The notes below the pieces were generated by a model. It saw only the letters and a program-made list of their open reading frames with translations, was not told where the DNA came from and ran no database searches. The position numbers were made by a program, and so were the translations under genes. Source: Aurantimonas sp. Leaf443 (GTDB taxonomy: Bacteria; Pseudomonadota; Alphaproteobacteria; Rhizobiales; Rhizobiaceae). From it: a stretch of DNA of 64,000 bases. Each line of letters opens with the position of its first letter. Positions within the stretch are counted from its first letter, which is position 1. The stretch spans positions 1 through 64,000 of the forward strand of contig NZ_LMRD01000007.1 in the NCBI RefSeq assembly GCF_001425575.1, in the 5' to 3' direction. Below are positions 34,315-45,369 of the stretch, in pieces.

Positions 34315-35154
34315 ATGAAACCCGGTGTCGTCTTGCGTGTCCTTGGTCGTCTCACGTCTCTCCTGCGCCCCGGCGCCAGCACCGCGCGGCCCGTCCGTCG
34401 CGCGAGCGAGAAGCGGGCGCGGCTCGAGAGCGAGGTCGAGCACGCGCTTCTCTACGCCGTCGGCGACGTGCACGGGCATCTCGACATGCTGGAGCGTCTG
34501 GAGGAAGCGATCCGGGCCGATGCGCGGGCGGCCGGCGTCGAGGCGGTCGTGGTGGTCCATCTCGGCGATGCGGTCGATCGCGGGCCCGAGAGCGCGGGCG
34601 TGCTGGAGCGCCTCAGCGCGCCGCCCCCGGACGGACTCGTGCGCCTGTGCCTGTGCGGCAATCACGAGGAGGCCTTCCTCGGCTTCCTCGCCGATCCCCT
34701 CCCCTCCGCGTCCTGGCTGCGGATGGGCGGGCGCGCCACGCTGAAATCCTACGGCCTCGATCCCGACGCGCTCCTGCGCTCGGAGGCAGGCGAGCGGCAG
34801 CGCCTCCTGCGGGAGGCCATTCCCGCCCGCCATGTCGATTTCATGCGCGCCCTTCCCGTCGCCATCTCGACGCCGCGCTACCGCTTCGTCCATGCCGGCC
34901 TTCGCCCGGGCGTGCCCTTCGAGGAGCAGACCGACCTCGATCTCATAACGATCCGCTCGCCCGCGCCGGACTTTGCCGAAGGCGACCGCGTGATCGTGCA
35001 CGGCCACACGCCGGGAACGCGCCCGGTGGTGCGACCGGGCGAGATCTGCGTCGATACCGGCGCGGGCCAGGGCGGGCGCCTCACCGCCGTGCGCCTTCGG
35101 GCGGGGCAGGTCGATTTCCTCAGCGTCGAACCGGGTCCCGCGCCGGGCCGCTGA
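34315..35154 (+). CDS. PPP-family serine/threonine protein phosphatase (metallophosphoesterase)
   Basis: A 279-residue protein with all signature motifs of bacterial PPP phosphatases in order: YAVGDVHGHLDML, HLGDAVDRGPES, LCGNHEEAF, FVHAGLRPG and IVHGHTPG. These residues bind two metal ions. A basic N-terminal extension of about 40 residues precedes the domain. Such enzymes remove phosphate from Ser/Thr (some from Tyr or Ap4A). It is divergent from the type I exporter, and the BY-kinase of the polysaccharide locus is a possible but untested target. It is convergent with the Lrp-type regulator gene, only 6 bp away. Confidence 0.87.
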   Translation: MKPGVVLRVLGRLTSLLRPGASTARPVRRASEKRARLESEVEHALLYAVGDVHGHLDMLERLEEAIRADARAAGVEAVVVVHLGDAVDRGPESAGVLERLSAPPPDGLVRLCLCGNHEEAFLGFLADPLPSASWLRMGGRATLKSYGLDPDALLRSEAGERQRLLREAIPARHVDFMRALPVAISTPRYRFVHAGLRPGVPFEEQTDLDLITIRSPAPDFAEGDRVIVHGHTPGTRPVVRPGEICVDTGAGQGGRLTAVRLRAGQVDFLSVEPGPAPGR

Positions 35155-35160
35155 CCGCGC

Positions 35161-35616
35161 TCAGCGCTCGGCGCCCTGCAGGACGCTGCGGATGGCGAAG
35201 CTCGAATTGATGCGCTGGACGCCGGGAAGGCGCGACAGCACCTCCTTGTGCAGACGCTCGTAGTCGCCCGCCCCTTCGGCCCGCACGCGCAGAAGATAGT
35301 CCTCCTCGCCCGTCATCAGGTAGCATTCGCGGATCTCGGGATGGCGTCGCACCTCCGCCTCGAACCGGTTGAGGACGTCCTCCGTCTGGCGTTCGAGGCT
35401 GATGCGCACGATGACGACATGGCCCTCCTGCCCGCCCGGCCCGGCGACGATCGCCGTGTAGCCGCGGATCGTGCCGCTTTCCTCCAGAAGCTGGACGCGG
35501 CGAAGGCAGGCCGACGGGGAGAGCCCGACTTCGGCGGCGAGCGCGACATTGGTGATCCGCCCGTCCCGGCGCAGCGCCTGGAGGATGCGCCGGTCGATGG
35601 CATCGAGGATCTGCAT
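35161..35616 (-). CDS. Lrp/AsnC family transcriptional regulator
   Basis: A 151-residue regulator starting at ATG 35616, with GAGAGA upstream; longer frames to 35907 add unlike sequence. The N-terminal helix-turn-helix is LDAIDRRILQALRRDGRITNVALAAEVGLSPSACLRRV, given here by its positions 3-40. The C-terminal RAM domain contains ECYLMTGEEDYLLRV, the usual effector-binding stretch. It is divergent from a D-amino acid dehydrogenase gene, the arrangement known for DadR/BkdR-type activators that respond to amino acids such as alanine. It probably controls that gene and itself. Confidence 0.9.
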   Translation of the reverse strand: MQILDAIDRRILQALRRDGRITNVALAAEVGLSPSACLRRVQLLEESGTIRGYTAIVAGPGGQEGHVVIVRISLERQTEDVLNRFEAEVRRHPEIRECYLMTGEEDYLLRVRAEGAGDYERLHKEVLSRLPGVQRINSSFAIRSVLQGAER

Positions 35617-35721
35617 GACGTTGCGTTCTCTCGTGGAAGATGCGGCCATGGCGCTCAATTTCGCATAGCATGCGGCGAAGGCGGCGAACATGCGCCGATC
35701 GTTGCGCCATACTGAACCGTC

Positions 35722-35740
35722 CGTTCGAACGCGTCGAACG
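35722..35740. promoter_or_regulatory. Interrupted palindrome upstream of the dadA-like gene
   Basis: CGTTCGA-ACGCG-TCGAACG is a perfect 7-bp inverted repeat with a 5-nt spacer, 39 bp upstream of the dehydrogenase start and in the intergenic region shared with the Lrp-type gene. Its size and spacing suit a dimer site of an Lrp/AsnC regulator. Confidence 0.5.
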
Positions 35741-35779
35741 TCGCCCGACGGAGGGCGGCGCCTGCCGGGAGCAATCGTC

Positions 35780-37027
35780 ATGAAGGTCGTGGTCCTGGGC
35801 GCCGGCGTCATCGGCGTCACCTCCGCCTGGTATCTGATGCGCGCCGGCCACGAGGTCACGGTGATCGACCGGCAGCCCGGCCCGGCGCTGGAGACGAGCT
35901 TCGCCAATGCCGGCGAGGTCTCGTTCGGCTACTGCTCGCCCTGGGCCGCGCCCGGCATTCCGAAGAAGGCGATCAAGTGGCTCCTGATGGAGCACGCGCC
36001 GCTGATCCTGCGCCCCAAGCCCGATCTCGCGATGATCTCGTGGATGGTGCGGATGCTGCGCAACTGCACCGCCGAGCGCTACGCGCTGAACAAGAGCCGC
36101 ATGCTGCGCCTCTCCGACTACAGCCGCACCTGCCTTGCCGAGCTTCGCGCCGAGACGGGCGTGGAGTACGACCAGCGCATGAAGGGCACGCTGCAGCTCT
36201 TCCGCACGCAGGCCCAGCTCGACGCGTCCGCCAAGGACGTCAAGGCGCTGGCCGAGGACGGCATCGCCTACGAGATCCTCGACCCGTCCGGCTGCGTCCG
36301 CGCCGAGCCGGCGCTGGCGCGCGCCCACAACCGCATCGTCGGCGGCCTCCTGACGCCGAACGACGAGACCGGCGACTGCTTCAAGTTCACCAACGCGCTC
36401 GCGCGTCTCTGCGCCGAAAGGGGCGTCTCCTTCGATTACGGGCGCACGATCCGGCGCCTGATCGTCGATGCCGGCCGGATAACGGGCGTCGAGACCGATG
36501 CCGGTGTCGTCCCGGCCGAGGCGGTGGTGGTGGCGCTCGGCTCCCATTCGCCGGCCCTGGTGGCCCCGCACGGCCTGTCGCTGCCGGTCTATCCGGTGAA
36601 GGGCTATTCGCTGACGATCCCGATACGGAACCCGGAGCTCGCCCCCGAATCGACCGTGATGGACGAGAGCTACAAGATCGCCATCACCCGCCTCGGCGAT
36701 CGCATCCGCGTCGGCGGCATGGCCGAGATCTCCGGCTTCACCAACGACCTCGTCCCCGCCCGGCGCCGCACGCTGGAGCATTCGGTCACCGACCTCTTCC
36801 CCGGCGGCGACCTGTCGAAGTCGAGCTTCTGGTCGGGCCTTCGCCCGATGACGCCGGACGGCACGCCGGTGATCGGCGCGACGAAGGTCAAGGGCCTCTT
36901 CCTCAACACCGGCCACGGCACGCTCGGCTGGACCATGTCCTGCGGCTCGGGGCGGCTCCTCGCCGATCTCGTCGGCGGCAGGGCGCCCGAGATCGACGCC
37001 CGCGACCTCTCGATCGCGCGCTACTGA
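35780..37027 (+). CDS. dadA: D-amino acid dehydrogenase (DadA family)
   Basis: A 415-residue FAD enzyme from ATG 35780, with GGGAG eight bases upstream. The N terminus [24 protein letters not shown] is the dinucleotide-binding fold (given by residues 3-26, GxGxxG). [22 protein letters not shown] and a C-terminal [14 protein letters not shown] are conserved in DadA. It oxidises D-amino acids to 2-oxo acids plus ammonia, passing electrons to the membrane quinone pool. No alanine racemase (dadX) lies beside it. It is probably controlled by the divergent Lrp-type regulator. Family is firm; D-alanine as main substrate is by homology. Confidence 0.88.
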   Translation: MKVVVLGAGVIGVTSAWYLMRAGHEVTVIDRQPGPALETSFANAGEVSFGYCSPWAAPGIPKKAIKWLLMEHAPLILRPKPDLAMISWMVRMLRNCTAERYALNKSRMLRLSDYSRTCLAELRAETGVEYDQRMKGTLQLFRTQAQLDASAKDVKALAEDGIAYEILDPSGCVRAEPALARAHNRIVGGLLTPNDETGDCFKFTNALARLCAERGVSFDYGRTIRRLIVDAGRITGVETDAGVVPAEAVVVALGSHSPALVAPHGLSLPVYPVKGYSLTIPIRNPELAPESTVMDESYKIAITRLGDRIRVGGMAEISGFTNDLVPARRRTLEHSVTDLFPGGDLSKSSFWSGLRPMTPDGTPVIGATKVKGLFLNTGHGTLGWTMSCGSGRLLADLVGGRAPEIDARDLSIARY

Positions 37028-37039
37028 CCCGTCGCGATC

Positions 37040-37061
37040 GCGCCGCGGAAGGGAGCGGCGC
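37040..37061. terminator. Possible terminator between convergent dadA and rhaI
   Basis: A 7-bp GC stem (37040-37046 with 37055-37061) with an 8-nt loop fills most of the 34-bp gap between two convergent stops. It is short and lacks a T run. Confidence 0.35.
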
Positions 37062-38357
37062 TCACACGATGCCGCCGCCCGAACCCGCCACGGCGGGACG
37101 CGTCTCGGCCACCTTGCGGCGATAGCCGCTGGCGCGATAGGCGGCGATCGGGTCGATGGCGCCGCCGGCGCGGCGGCGGGCCTCGGCGAGAATGGGCTCG
37201 ACGTCGGTGCGGAAGGCCGCCTTCAGCGTCTCCGAGGCCATCATCGCGTCGCTCGCCTCCTGATGCGCCTCCAGGGCGGCGCGGTCGACGAGGAGGGCCT
37301 GCGCGAAGGCCCGCCGGATCTCGCTCGCCGAGCGGATGAGGCTCTCGATCGGGTCGGTCACGTTGTGCGACTGGTCGATCATATGCGCCGGATGCAGCCG
37401 CTCCAGCGCCTCGCCCGCGCCGACCAGTTCATTGAAGATCAGGAACAGGCGGAACGGATCGATGGAGCCGGCGTCGAGATCGTCGTCGCCATATCGGGAA
37501 TCGTTGAAGTGGAAGCCGCCGAGCTTGCGCGCCCGCACGAGGCGCGCCACGATCTGCTCGATGTTCACGTTGGGCGCGTGGTGGCCGAGATCGACGAGGC
37601 AGAAGGCCTTCGCCCCGAGTTCCTGCGCCACCATGTAGCTCGTGCCCCAGTCGGAGACGACGGTCGAGTAGAAGGCCGGCTCGTACATCTTGTGCTCGGA
37701 GAAGATGCGCCAGTCCTCCGGCAGCGCCGCGACGATCTCCTTCATCGAGCCGAGATAGCGCTCGAAGCTGCGGGAGAGGTCGCTCTGCCCGGCGAAGTTC
37801 GCGCCGTCTCCGATCCAGACGGTGATCGCCTTGGAGCCGATGGCGGTGCCGATCTCGATCGTCTCGAGATTGTGGGCGACGGCCTGCGCGCGCACGGCGG
37901 CGTCGGCATGGCTCAGCGAGCCGAACTTGTAGGAGAGCGGCTGGCGCGGGTCGTCCGGATGGTCCTGGAACGTGTTGGAGTTCATCGCGTCGAAATGCAG
38001 CCCCAGCGCTTGCGAATGGGCCTTCAACTCGGCCGGATCCGCCTTGTCCCAGGGGATGTGCAGCGAGACGCCGGGCGTGGCGCGCCCGAAGGCGTTGATG
38101 ACGGCGCAGTCGTCGAGCTTCTCGAAGATGCCGCGCGGCTCGCCGGGTCCGGGAAAGCGGGCAAAGCGCGTGCCGCCGGTGCCCGTGCCCCAGGAGGGGA
38201 CGGCGACGAAGAAGGCGGCGACCGCGTCGGTGATCGCGGCGATGTCGACGCCGCGCCGCGACAGCCGCTCCCCGAGCGCCTCGTAGTCGGCGGCAAGGTC
38301 GGCCTCGCGCGGCGCGTTGTGTTCGGCGATGACGCTCGCGTCGATGGGCGTGGTCAT
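37062..38357 (-). CDS. rhaI: L-rhamnose isomerase (RhaI)
   Basis: A 431-residue protein from ATG 38357, preceded by GGGAGGA at ideal spacing. It converts L-rhamnose to L-rhamnulose, the first catabolic step after uptake. Conserved features of the rhizobial/Pseudomonas RhaI type include WGTGTGGTRFARFPGPGEPR near residue 56, HFDAMNSNTFQD and FKFGSLSHAD-like sequence. IFSEHKMYEPAFYSTVVSDWGTSY is followed by LVDLGHHAPNVNIEQ and FHFNDSRYGDDD, which supply metal and substrate ligands. It follows rhaD on the same leftward transcript, separated by a REP-like palindromic element, as in Rhizobium leguminosarum rhaDI. Confidence 0.93.
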   Translation of the reverse strand: MTTPIDASVIAEHNAPREADLAADYEALGERLSRRGVDIAAITDAVAAFFVAVPSWGTGTGGTRFARFPGPGEPRGIFEKLDDCAVINAFGRATPGVSLHIPWDKADPAELKAHSQALGLHFDAMNSNTFQDHPDDPRQPLSYKFGSLSHADAAVRAQAVAHNLETIEIGTAIGSKAITVWIGDGANFAGQSDLSRSFERYLGSMKEIVAALPEDWRIFSEHKMYEPAFYSTVVSDWGTSYMVAQELGAKAFCLVDLGHHAPNVNIEQIVARLVRARKLGGFHFNDSRYGDDDLDAGSIDPFRLFLIFNELVGAGEALERLHPAHMIDQSHNVTDPIESLIRSASEIRRAFAQALLVDRAALEAHQEASDAMMASETLKAAFRTDVEPILAEARRRAGGAIDPIAAYRASGYRRKVAETRPAVAGSGGGIV

Positions 38358-38390
38358 GGAAATCCTCCCTGGAACGGCGCCGAATGGTCG

Positions 38391-38512
38391 CCCTTCTTCT
38401 CCCTCGCGGGGAGAAGGTGGATGCGGAGCGGGCGCATGAGGGGCTTGCCGCCGTCGTGGCGGGCCTCCCCTCGTCCCGCCGCGCGACCTTCTCCCCCGCA
38501 CGGGAGAGAAGG
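38391..38512. repeat. REP/RIME-like intergenic palindromic element
   Basis: Two hairpins of CTTCTCCC/GGGAGAAG type (38396-38403 with 38409-38416, and 38487-38495 with 38502-38512) flank a GC-rich middle with ATGAGGGG and CCTCCCCT. This is the layout of the common rhizobial intergenic mosaic elements. It lies between rhaD and rhaI and may stabilise or partly terminate the mRNA. Confidence 0.6.
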
Positions 38513-38530
38513 CAGCCGCCTCGCGCACGC

Positions 38531-40633
<2,103 letters not shown>

Positions 40634-40827
40634 GGGTCTCTCCTCCGATGGCGCCGCGAGCCCTGCCTGCAAGCGCCCTCCCGCCGGTCTATTCCCATCG
40701 TTTCCGATCAGATGTCAACATTATCGATCACCATTGCGATTATGCTGCGCTGCAGTGAACAGTTTTGATCGAACATGATTGACACCGCGCCATGGCTGCG
40801 GGATTGTCCGCTTCGGGGAGAACACGG
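40634..40827. promoter_or_regulatory. Divergent rhaD/rhaR promoter region
   Basis: This 194-bp gap contains a low-GC core (about 40705-40785) with repeated GATCA/GATCG words (CGATCACC, TTTTGATCGAACATGATTGA). RhaR is expected to bind here and hold off both transcripts until rhamnose is present. No single clear palindrome was found. Confidence 0.5.
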
Positions 40828-41640
40828 ATGCACGAACTGGAACGCCATCGGATCATCCTGAGCGCCGTGCAGAGCCGCCAGGTCGCCGGCGTCGGCGAGC
40901 TGGCCGAGCTGACGGGCGCCTCCGAGGCGACGATCCGGCGCGACATCTCGGCGCTCGCCGGGCAGAAGCAGCTGCGCCGGGTGCGCGGCGGCGCCGAGGC
41001 GACCAGCCTCCCCTCGCCCTACGGCCAGATCGGCGCGCCGTCGCTCGTCGCCAGCGAGACGCTGCACCGGCGCGAGAAGCGCCTGATCGCGCGGGCCGCG
41101 GTGGAGCTGTGCGGCGAGAACGACTCCGTCATCGTCAACGGCGGCACGACGACGTTCCAGATGGTGCATCATCTCACCACGCTGCGCCTGCAGGTGATGA
41201 CCAACTCCTTCCAGATCGCCGAGCATCTGGTGAAACATTCCAACTGCACCGTCCTGGTGCCGGCCGGAGCCATCTATCGCGAGCAGGGCCTCATCATCAG
41301 CCCGTTCGAGGCGGACGGCATCGCCCATTTCGCCGCGCAGAGGATGTTCATGGGCTGCCGGGCGATCTCCTCGCTCGGCATCGCCGAGGCCGATCCGCTG
41401 ATCGTCCAGTCCGAGCAGCGCCTGATGCGCCAGGCGGACGAACTCGTCGTGCTCGCCGACTCTTCGAAATTCCGCATGCGCTCCTCGATGATCGTCGCCC
41501 CGCTGTCGCGCGTGACGACGATCGTGACCGACGACGGCATCGAGGACGGGGCGGCGCAGATGATCGAGGCGGCGGGGGTCCGGCTCGTCGTCGCGGACGG
41601 CACGCGGCTGTCCGAGGAGGAGGTTGCGAGCGCCGCCTGA
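40828..41640 (+). CDS. rhaR: DeoR-family repressor of rhamnose catabolism
   Basis: A 270-residue regulator from ATG 40828, with GGGGAG eight bases upstream. The N-terminal helix-turn-helix occupies about residues 5-55 (SRQVAGVGELAELTGASEATIRRDI, given by residues 16-40). It ends in the DeoR hallmark LRRVRGGAE. The C-terminal DeoRC sensor contains VNGGTTTFQMV and GLIISPFEADGI, used to bind phosphorylated sugar. In R. leguminosarum the equivalent RhaR negatively controls both rha transcripts. It is the first gene of the rightward rha transcript. Confidence 0.92.
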   Translation: MHELERHRIILSAVQSRQVAGVGELAELTGASEATIRRDISALAGQKQLRRVRGGAEATSLPSPYGQIGAPSLVASETLHRREKRLIARAAVELCGENDSVIVNGGTTTFQMVHHLTTLRLQVMTNSFQIAEHLVKHSNCTVLVPAGAIYREQGLIISPFEADGIAHFAAQRMFMGCRAISSLGIAEADPLIVQSEQRLMRQADELVVLADSSKFRMRSSMIVAPLSRVTTIVTDDGIEDGAAQMIEAAGVRLVVADGTRLSEEEVASAA

Positions 41641-41697
41641 GGGAAGAGGGCGGCCGCGCGACGGCCGGGAATTCACACGTATCGGGAGGATACACGC

Positions 41698-42696
41698 ATG
41701 ACACAGTTCAGGAAGAGCCTGGCGCTCGCCGTTCTCGCGGCCGGGCTCATGGCCTCGGTGGCCCAGGCCGCCGACACGCGCATCGCCCTCGTCGTCAAGT
41801 CGCTCGGCAACGGCTTCTTCGACGCCGCCAACAAGGGCGCGCAGGAAGCGGCCAAGGAACTCGGCGGCGTCGAGATCATCTATACCGGGCCCACGACGAC
41901 GACGGCCGAGGGCCAGATCGAGGTGCTCAACTCGCTGATCTCCCAGAAGGTCGACGCCATCGCCATCTCCGCCAACGATCCCGACGCCGTCGTGCCGGTG
42001 CTCAAGAAGGCGATGCAGCGCGGCATCAAGGTGATCTCCTTCGATTCCGGCGTCTCGCCCGAAGGCCGCATCCTGCAGCTCAATCCCTCGTCCAACGCCC
42101 TCATCGGCGAGACCTGCCTGAAGCTCGCCGCCGACGTCCTGCCCGAGGGCAAGGGCAAGATCGCCATCCTCTCGGCCACGGCCACCTCGACCAACCAGAA
42201 CATCTGGATCGAGGAGATGAAGAAGGCGATGCCGAAATTCCCCGGCCTCGAACTCGTGACCACCGTCTACGGCGACGACCTCTCCGACAAGAGCTACCGC
42301 GAGACGCAGGCGCTCCTGAAGAGCCACCCGGACGTCAAGGTCATCGTCGCCCCGACCTCGGTCGGCATCGTGGCCGCCGCGCAGGCCGTCAAGGACGCCG
42401 GCAAGATCGGCGAGGTCTTCGTCACCGGCCTCGGCCTGCCCTCCGAGATGGCCGGCGCGATCAAGTCCGGCGCCTCGAAGAGCTTCGCCATCTGGAATCC
42501 GATCGACCTCGGCTATTCCGCCGCCATGCTCGCCAACGACCTCGTCAAGGAGGATCTCGACAAGGTGGAGGCGGGCCAGAGGCTCAAGGCCGGCCGCATG
42601 GGCGAGATCGAGATCGGCGAAGGCGCCGAGGCCGCCATGTCCGTGCCCTTCACCTACGACGCCTCCAATATCGACGAGTTCGCCAAGATCTTCTGA
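41698..42696 (+). CDS. rhaS: Rhamnose ABC transporter substrate-binding protein
   Basis: A 332-residue periplasmic protein from ATG 41698, with GGGAGGA upstream. The signal peptide covers residues 1-24 (cleavage after AQA). The mature protein has the two-lobe Peripla_BP_4 fold with LVVKSLGNGFFDAANKGAQ at the start and [16 protein letters not shown] in the second lobe. It captures rhamnose for the RhaTPQ transporter. A large hairpin (42711-42749) follows, which may raise its level relative to the membrane parts. Confidence 0.9.
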   Translation: MTQFRKSLALAVLAAGLMASVAQAADTRIALVVKSLGNGFFDAANKGAQEAAKELGGVEIIYTGPTTTTAEGQIEVLNSLISQKVDAIAISANDPDAVVPVLKKAMQRGIKVISFDSGVSPEGRILQLNPSSNALIGETCLKLAADVLPEGKGKIAILSATATSTNQNIWIEEMKKAMPKFPGLELVTTVYGDDLSDKSYRETQALLKSHPDVKVIVAPTSVGIVAAAQAVKDAGKIGEVFVTGLGLPSEMAGAIKSGASKSFAIWNPIDLGYSAAMLANDLVKEDLDKVEAGQRLKAGRMGEIEIGEGAEAAMSVPFTYDASNIDEFAKIF

Positions 42697-42710
42697 TCGC
42701 GACCGTCGGC

Positions 42711-42749
42711 GCATCGTCCGTCTCCCCTTCACCGGGAGACGGGCGATGC
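42711..42749 (+). other. Hairpin between rhaS and rhaT
   Basis: A 16-bp stem with one G-T pair (42711-42726 with 42734-42749) and a 7-nt loop, 15 nt after the rhaS stop. Lacking a T run, it looks like an mRNA-stabilising or partial-termination structure, common after binding-protein genes. The first arms resemble REP units with GTCTCCCC/GGGAGAC. Confidence 0.55.
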
Positions 42750-42856
42750 GACGGGACGCGGGGGGCCGCACGGGACCCCCGCGCCGTCTGCGCGCAGGCC
42801 TTGCGCGAAGCGGCCCCGCCGCGCCCGTCGAGCGCCATCCGGAACGAGACATCGCC

Positions 42857-44383
42857 ATGTCCGACCTGCCCCCTCCCATTCTCCAGATGCGCGCGATCAC
42901 CAAGGTCTTTCCCGGCGTGCGCGCGCTGTCGGACGTCGATCTCGTGCTGCGTCCGGGCCGCGTCACCGCGCTGATCGGCGAGAACGGCGCGGGCAAGTCG
43001 ACGCTGGTGAAGACGATGACCGGCCTCTACCGGCCCGACGGCGGGGAAATCCTGATCGAGGGCGAGCCGGCGCGTTTCGAGAGCTCGGCCGCGGCGGAAG
43101 CCGCCGGCATCACCGCCATCCACCAGGAGACGGTTCTCTTCGACGAGCTCTCCGTCGCCGAGAACATCTATCTCGGTCACACGCCGCGAACCCGCCTCGG
43201 TCTCGTCGACTGGAAGGCCGTGAACGCGCGCGCCAGCGCCATCCTCCATTCGCTCGACGCACCCTTCGGACCGCGCACGCGCCTGAAGGACCTGTCGATC
43301 GGCCAGCGCCATCTGGTCGCCGTCGCCCGCGCCCTCTCCATCAACGCCCGCGTCGTCATCATGGACGAGCCGACCGCCGCCCTCTCCCAGAAGGAGACGC
43401 AGGAGCTCTTCGTCATCGTCGAGCGCCTGAAGGCCAAGGGCACGGCGATCCTCTTCATCAGCCACAAGTTCGACGAGGTCTTCCGCATCGCCGACGACTA
43501 TGCCGTCTTCCGCGACGGGAAATGCGTGAGCGCGGGCATCCTGGCCGAGACGGATCAGGCGGCGCTGGTGCGCCAGATGGTCGGGCGGCCCGTCGACGAC
43601 GTCTTCCCCAAGCGCGCGGCGGCGCGCGGGGAGGTCGTCCTCGAGGTCGAGAACTACTGCCATCCCAGCGAGTTCGACGCGATCTCGCTGACGCTGCGGC
43701 GCGGCGAGATCCTCGGCCTCTACGGGCTCGTGGGTGCCGGCCGCTCCGAATTCTGCCAGGCGCTGTTCGGCGCGACGCGCCCCTCGGCCGGGCGCCTGCG
43801 CATCGAGGGCCGCGAGGTCGCGATCCGCCGCCCCGCACAGGCGATCGAGGCCGGACTCGTCTACGTGCCCGAGGAGCGCGGACGCCACGGCGCCGTGCTG
43901 GCCATGCCCATCTTCGAGAACATGACCCTCGCCTCGCTGGGCGCCGTGTCGCGCCGCGGCTTCCTGAAGAGCGCGCAGGAATTCGCCCTGGCGCGCGCCT
44001 ATGCCGGGCGCCTCGACCTGCGCGCCGCCGCCCTCACGCAGCCCGTCGGCACGCTGTCGGGCGGCAACCAGCAGAAGGTCGTCATCGGCAAGTGGCTGGC
44101 GACGCGGCCGAAGATCATCATCCTCGACGAGCCCACCAAGGGCATCGACATCGGCTCGAAGGCGGCCGTGCACGCCTTCATCTCGGAACTCGCCGCCGAG
44201 GGGCTCGCCGTCCTCATGGTCTCCTCCGAGCTTCCCGAGATCCTCGGCATGAGCGACCGCGTCACCGTGTTCCGCGAAGGCAGGCAGATCGGCACCTACG
44301 ACCGCGAGGGCCTGTCGCCGGAGGTGCTGGTGCGCGCGGCGACCGGCAATGTCGAGACCGCCGGGACGGAGAGCGTGCGATGA
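42857..44383 (+). CDS. rhaT: Rhamnose ABC transporter ATPase (two-domain)
   Basis: A 508-residue protein from ATG 42857 with two ABC domains, as in the RbsA/AraG/RhaT group. The first has Walker A LIGENGAGKST, a degenerate signature LSIGQRHLVAVARAL and Walker B VVIMDEPTAAL. The second has the altered Walker A GLVGAGRSEF, signature GTLSGGNQQKVVIGKWL and Walker B IIILDEPTKGID. Such degeneracy of the second Walker A is normal for the family. It powers uptake through RhaP and RhaQ. Its stop overlaps the rhaP start by ATGA. Confidence 0.92.
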   Translation: MSDLPPPILQMRAITKVFPGVRALSDVDLVLRPGRVTALIGENGAGKSTLVKTMTGLYRPDGGEILIEGEPARFESSAAAEAAGITAIHQETVLFDELSVAENIYLGHTPRTRLGLVDWKAVNARASAILHSLDAPFGPRTRLKDLSIGQRHLVAVARALSINARVVIMDEPTAALSQKETQELFVIVERLKAKGTAILFISHKFDEVFRIADDYAVFRDGKCVSAGILAETDQAALVRQMVGRPVDDVFPKRAAARGEVVLEVENYCHPSEFDAISLTLRRGEILGLYGLVGAGRSEFCQALFGATRPSAGRLRIEGREVAIRRPAQAIEAGLVYVPEERGRHGAVLAMPIFENMTLASLGAVSRRGFLKSAQEFALARAYAGRLDLRAAALTQPVGTLSGGNQQKVVIGKWLATRPKIIILDEPTKGIDIGSKAAVHAFISELAAEGLAVLMVSSELPEILGMSDRVTVFREGRQIGTYDREGLSPEVLVRAATGNVETAGTESVR

Positions 44384-45369
44384 GCGTCCTGAAGGCCCGC
44401 GAGACCCTGCTTCTCGCCGCCGCCGTCCTCCTCGTCCTCTTCGTCTCCTCGCGCAGCGCGGATTTCGCCACGGCGCGCAATCTCGCCACCATCTTCACCG
44501 ACACGTCGATCCTCGTCATCCTGGCGCTCGGCCAGGCGGCGGTGATCATGACGCGCTCGATCGACCTGTCGGTGGCGGCCAACCTCGCCTTCACCGGCAT
44601 GGCCGCCGCGATGATCAACGCCGCCATGCCCGGACTGCCCATTCCCCTCATCGTCCTCTTCTGCCTCGGCATGGGGCTCTGCCTCGGGGCGATCAACGGC
44701 CTACTCGTGTGGAAGCTCTCGCTGCCGCCGATCGTCGTCACGCTCGGCACGCTCACGATCTATCGCGGCCTCGCCTTCGTCCTGTCGGGCGGGGCCTGGG
44801 TCAACACGTTCCAGATGTCGGAGAGCTTCCTGGCGCTTCCGCGCGCGCAGGTCCTCGGCCTGCCGGTGCTCGCCTGGATCGCGATCCTCGCCATCGCCGG
44901 CGCCTTCGTCACCTTCGGCTGGACGCGCTTCGGCCGCGCGCTCTACGCCACCGGCGGCAACCCCGTCGCCGCCGTCTATGCCGGCATCGACGCCGGACGC
45001 ACCACCTTCCTCGCCTTCTGCCTCTCGGGTGCGCTGGCGGGCCTGTGCGGCTATCTCTGGGTGTCGCGCTTCGCCGTCGCCTATGTCGACGTCGCCAGCG
45101 GCTTCGAGCTCGACGTCATCGCGGCCTGCGTCATCGGCGGCATCTCCATCGCCGGCGGCATCGGCTCGGTGGCCGGCGCCGTGCTGGGCGCCCTCTTCCT
45201 CGGCATCCTGAAGAACGCGCTGCCCGTCGTCGGCGTCTCGCCCTTCTGGCAGATGGCGATCTCCGGCGCGATCATCGTGGCCGCCGTCACGCTCAACACG
45301 CGCGCCGAGAAGACGCGCGGCCGCGTCATCCTGCGTCGCATCGACGCCAATGCCGGAGCCCCGGCATGA
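44380..45369 (+). CDS. rhaP: Rhamnose ABC transporter permease
   Basis: A 329-residue inner-membrane protein of the BPD_transp_2 family with about nine or ten helices. [21 protein letters not shown] near residue 52 is the conserved family region. [22 protein letters not shown] near 245 is the loop thought to contact the ATPase. It overlaps rhaT and rhaQ by four bases each (ATGA), implying coupled translation. It forms a heteromeric channel with RhaQ. Confidence 0.92.
   Translation: MSVLKARETLLLAAAVLLVLFVSSRSADFATARNLATIFTDTSILVILALGQAAVIMTRSIDLSVAANLAFTGMAAAMINAAMPGLPIPLIVLFCLGMGLCLGAINGLLVWKLSLPPIVVTLGTLTIYRGLAFVLSGGAWVNTFQMSESFLALPRAQVLGLPVLAWIAILAIAGAFVTFGWTRFGRALYATGGNPVAAVYAGIDAGRTTFLAFCLSGALAGLCGYLWVSRFAVAYVDVASGFELDVIAACVIGGISIAGGIGSVAGAVLGALFLGILKNALPVVGVSPFWQMAISGAIIVAAVTLNTRAEKTRGRVILRRIDANAGAPA

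Noticed and set aside
33914-34318. Open frame in the exporter-phosphatase gap
   Set aside because: Arg/Ala/Pro-rich product, no ribosome site, and it runs into the phosphatase start. Treated as non-coding.
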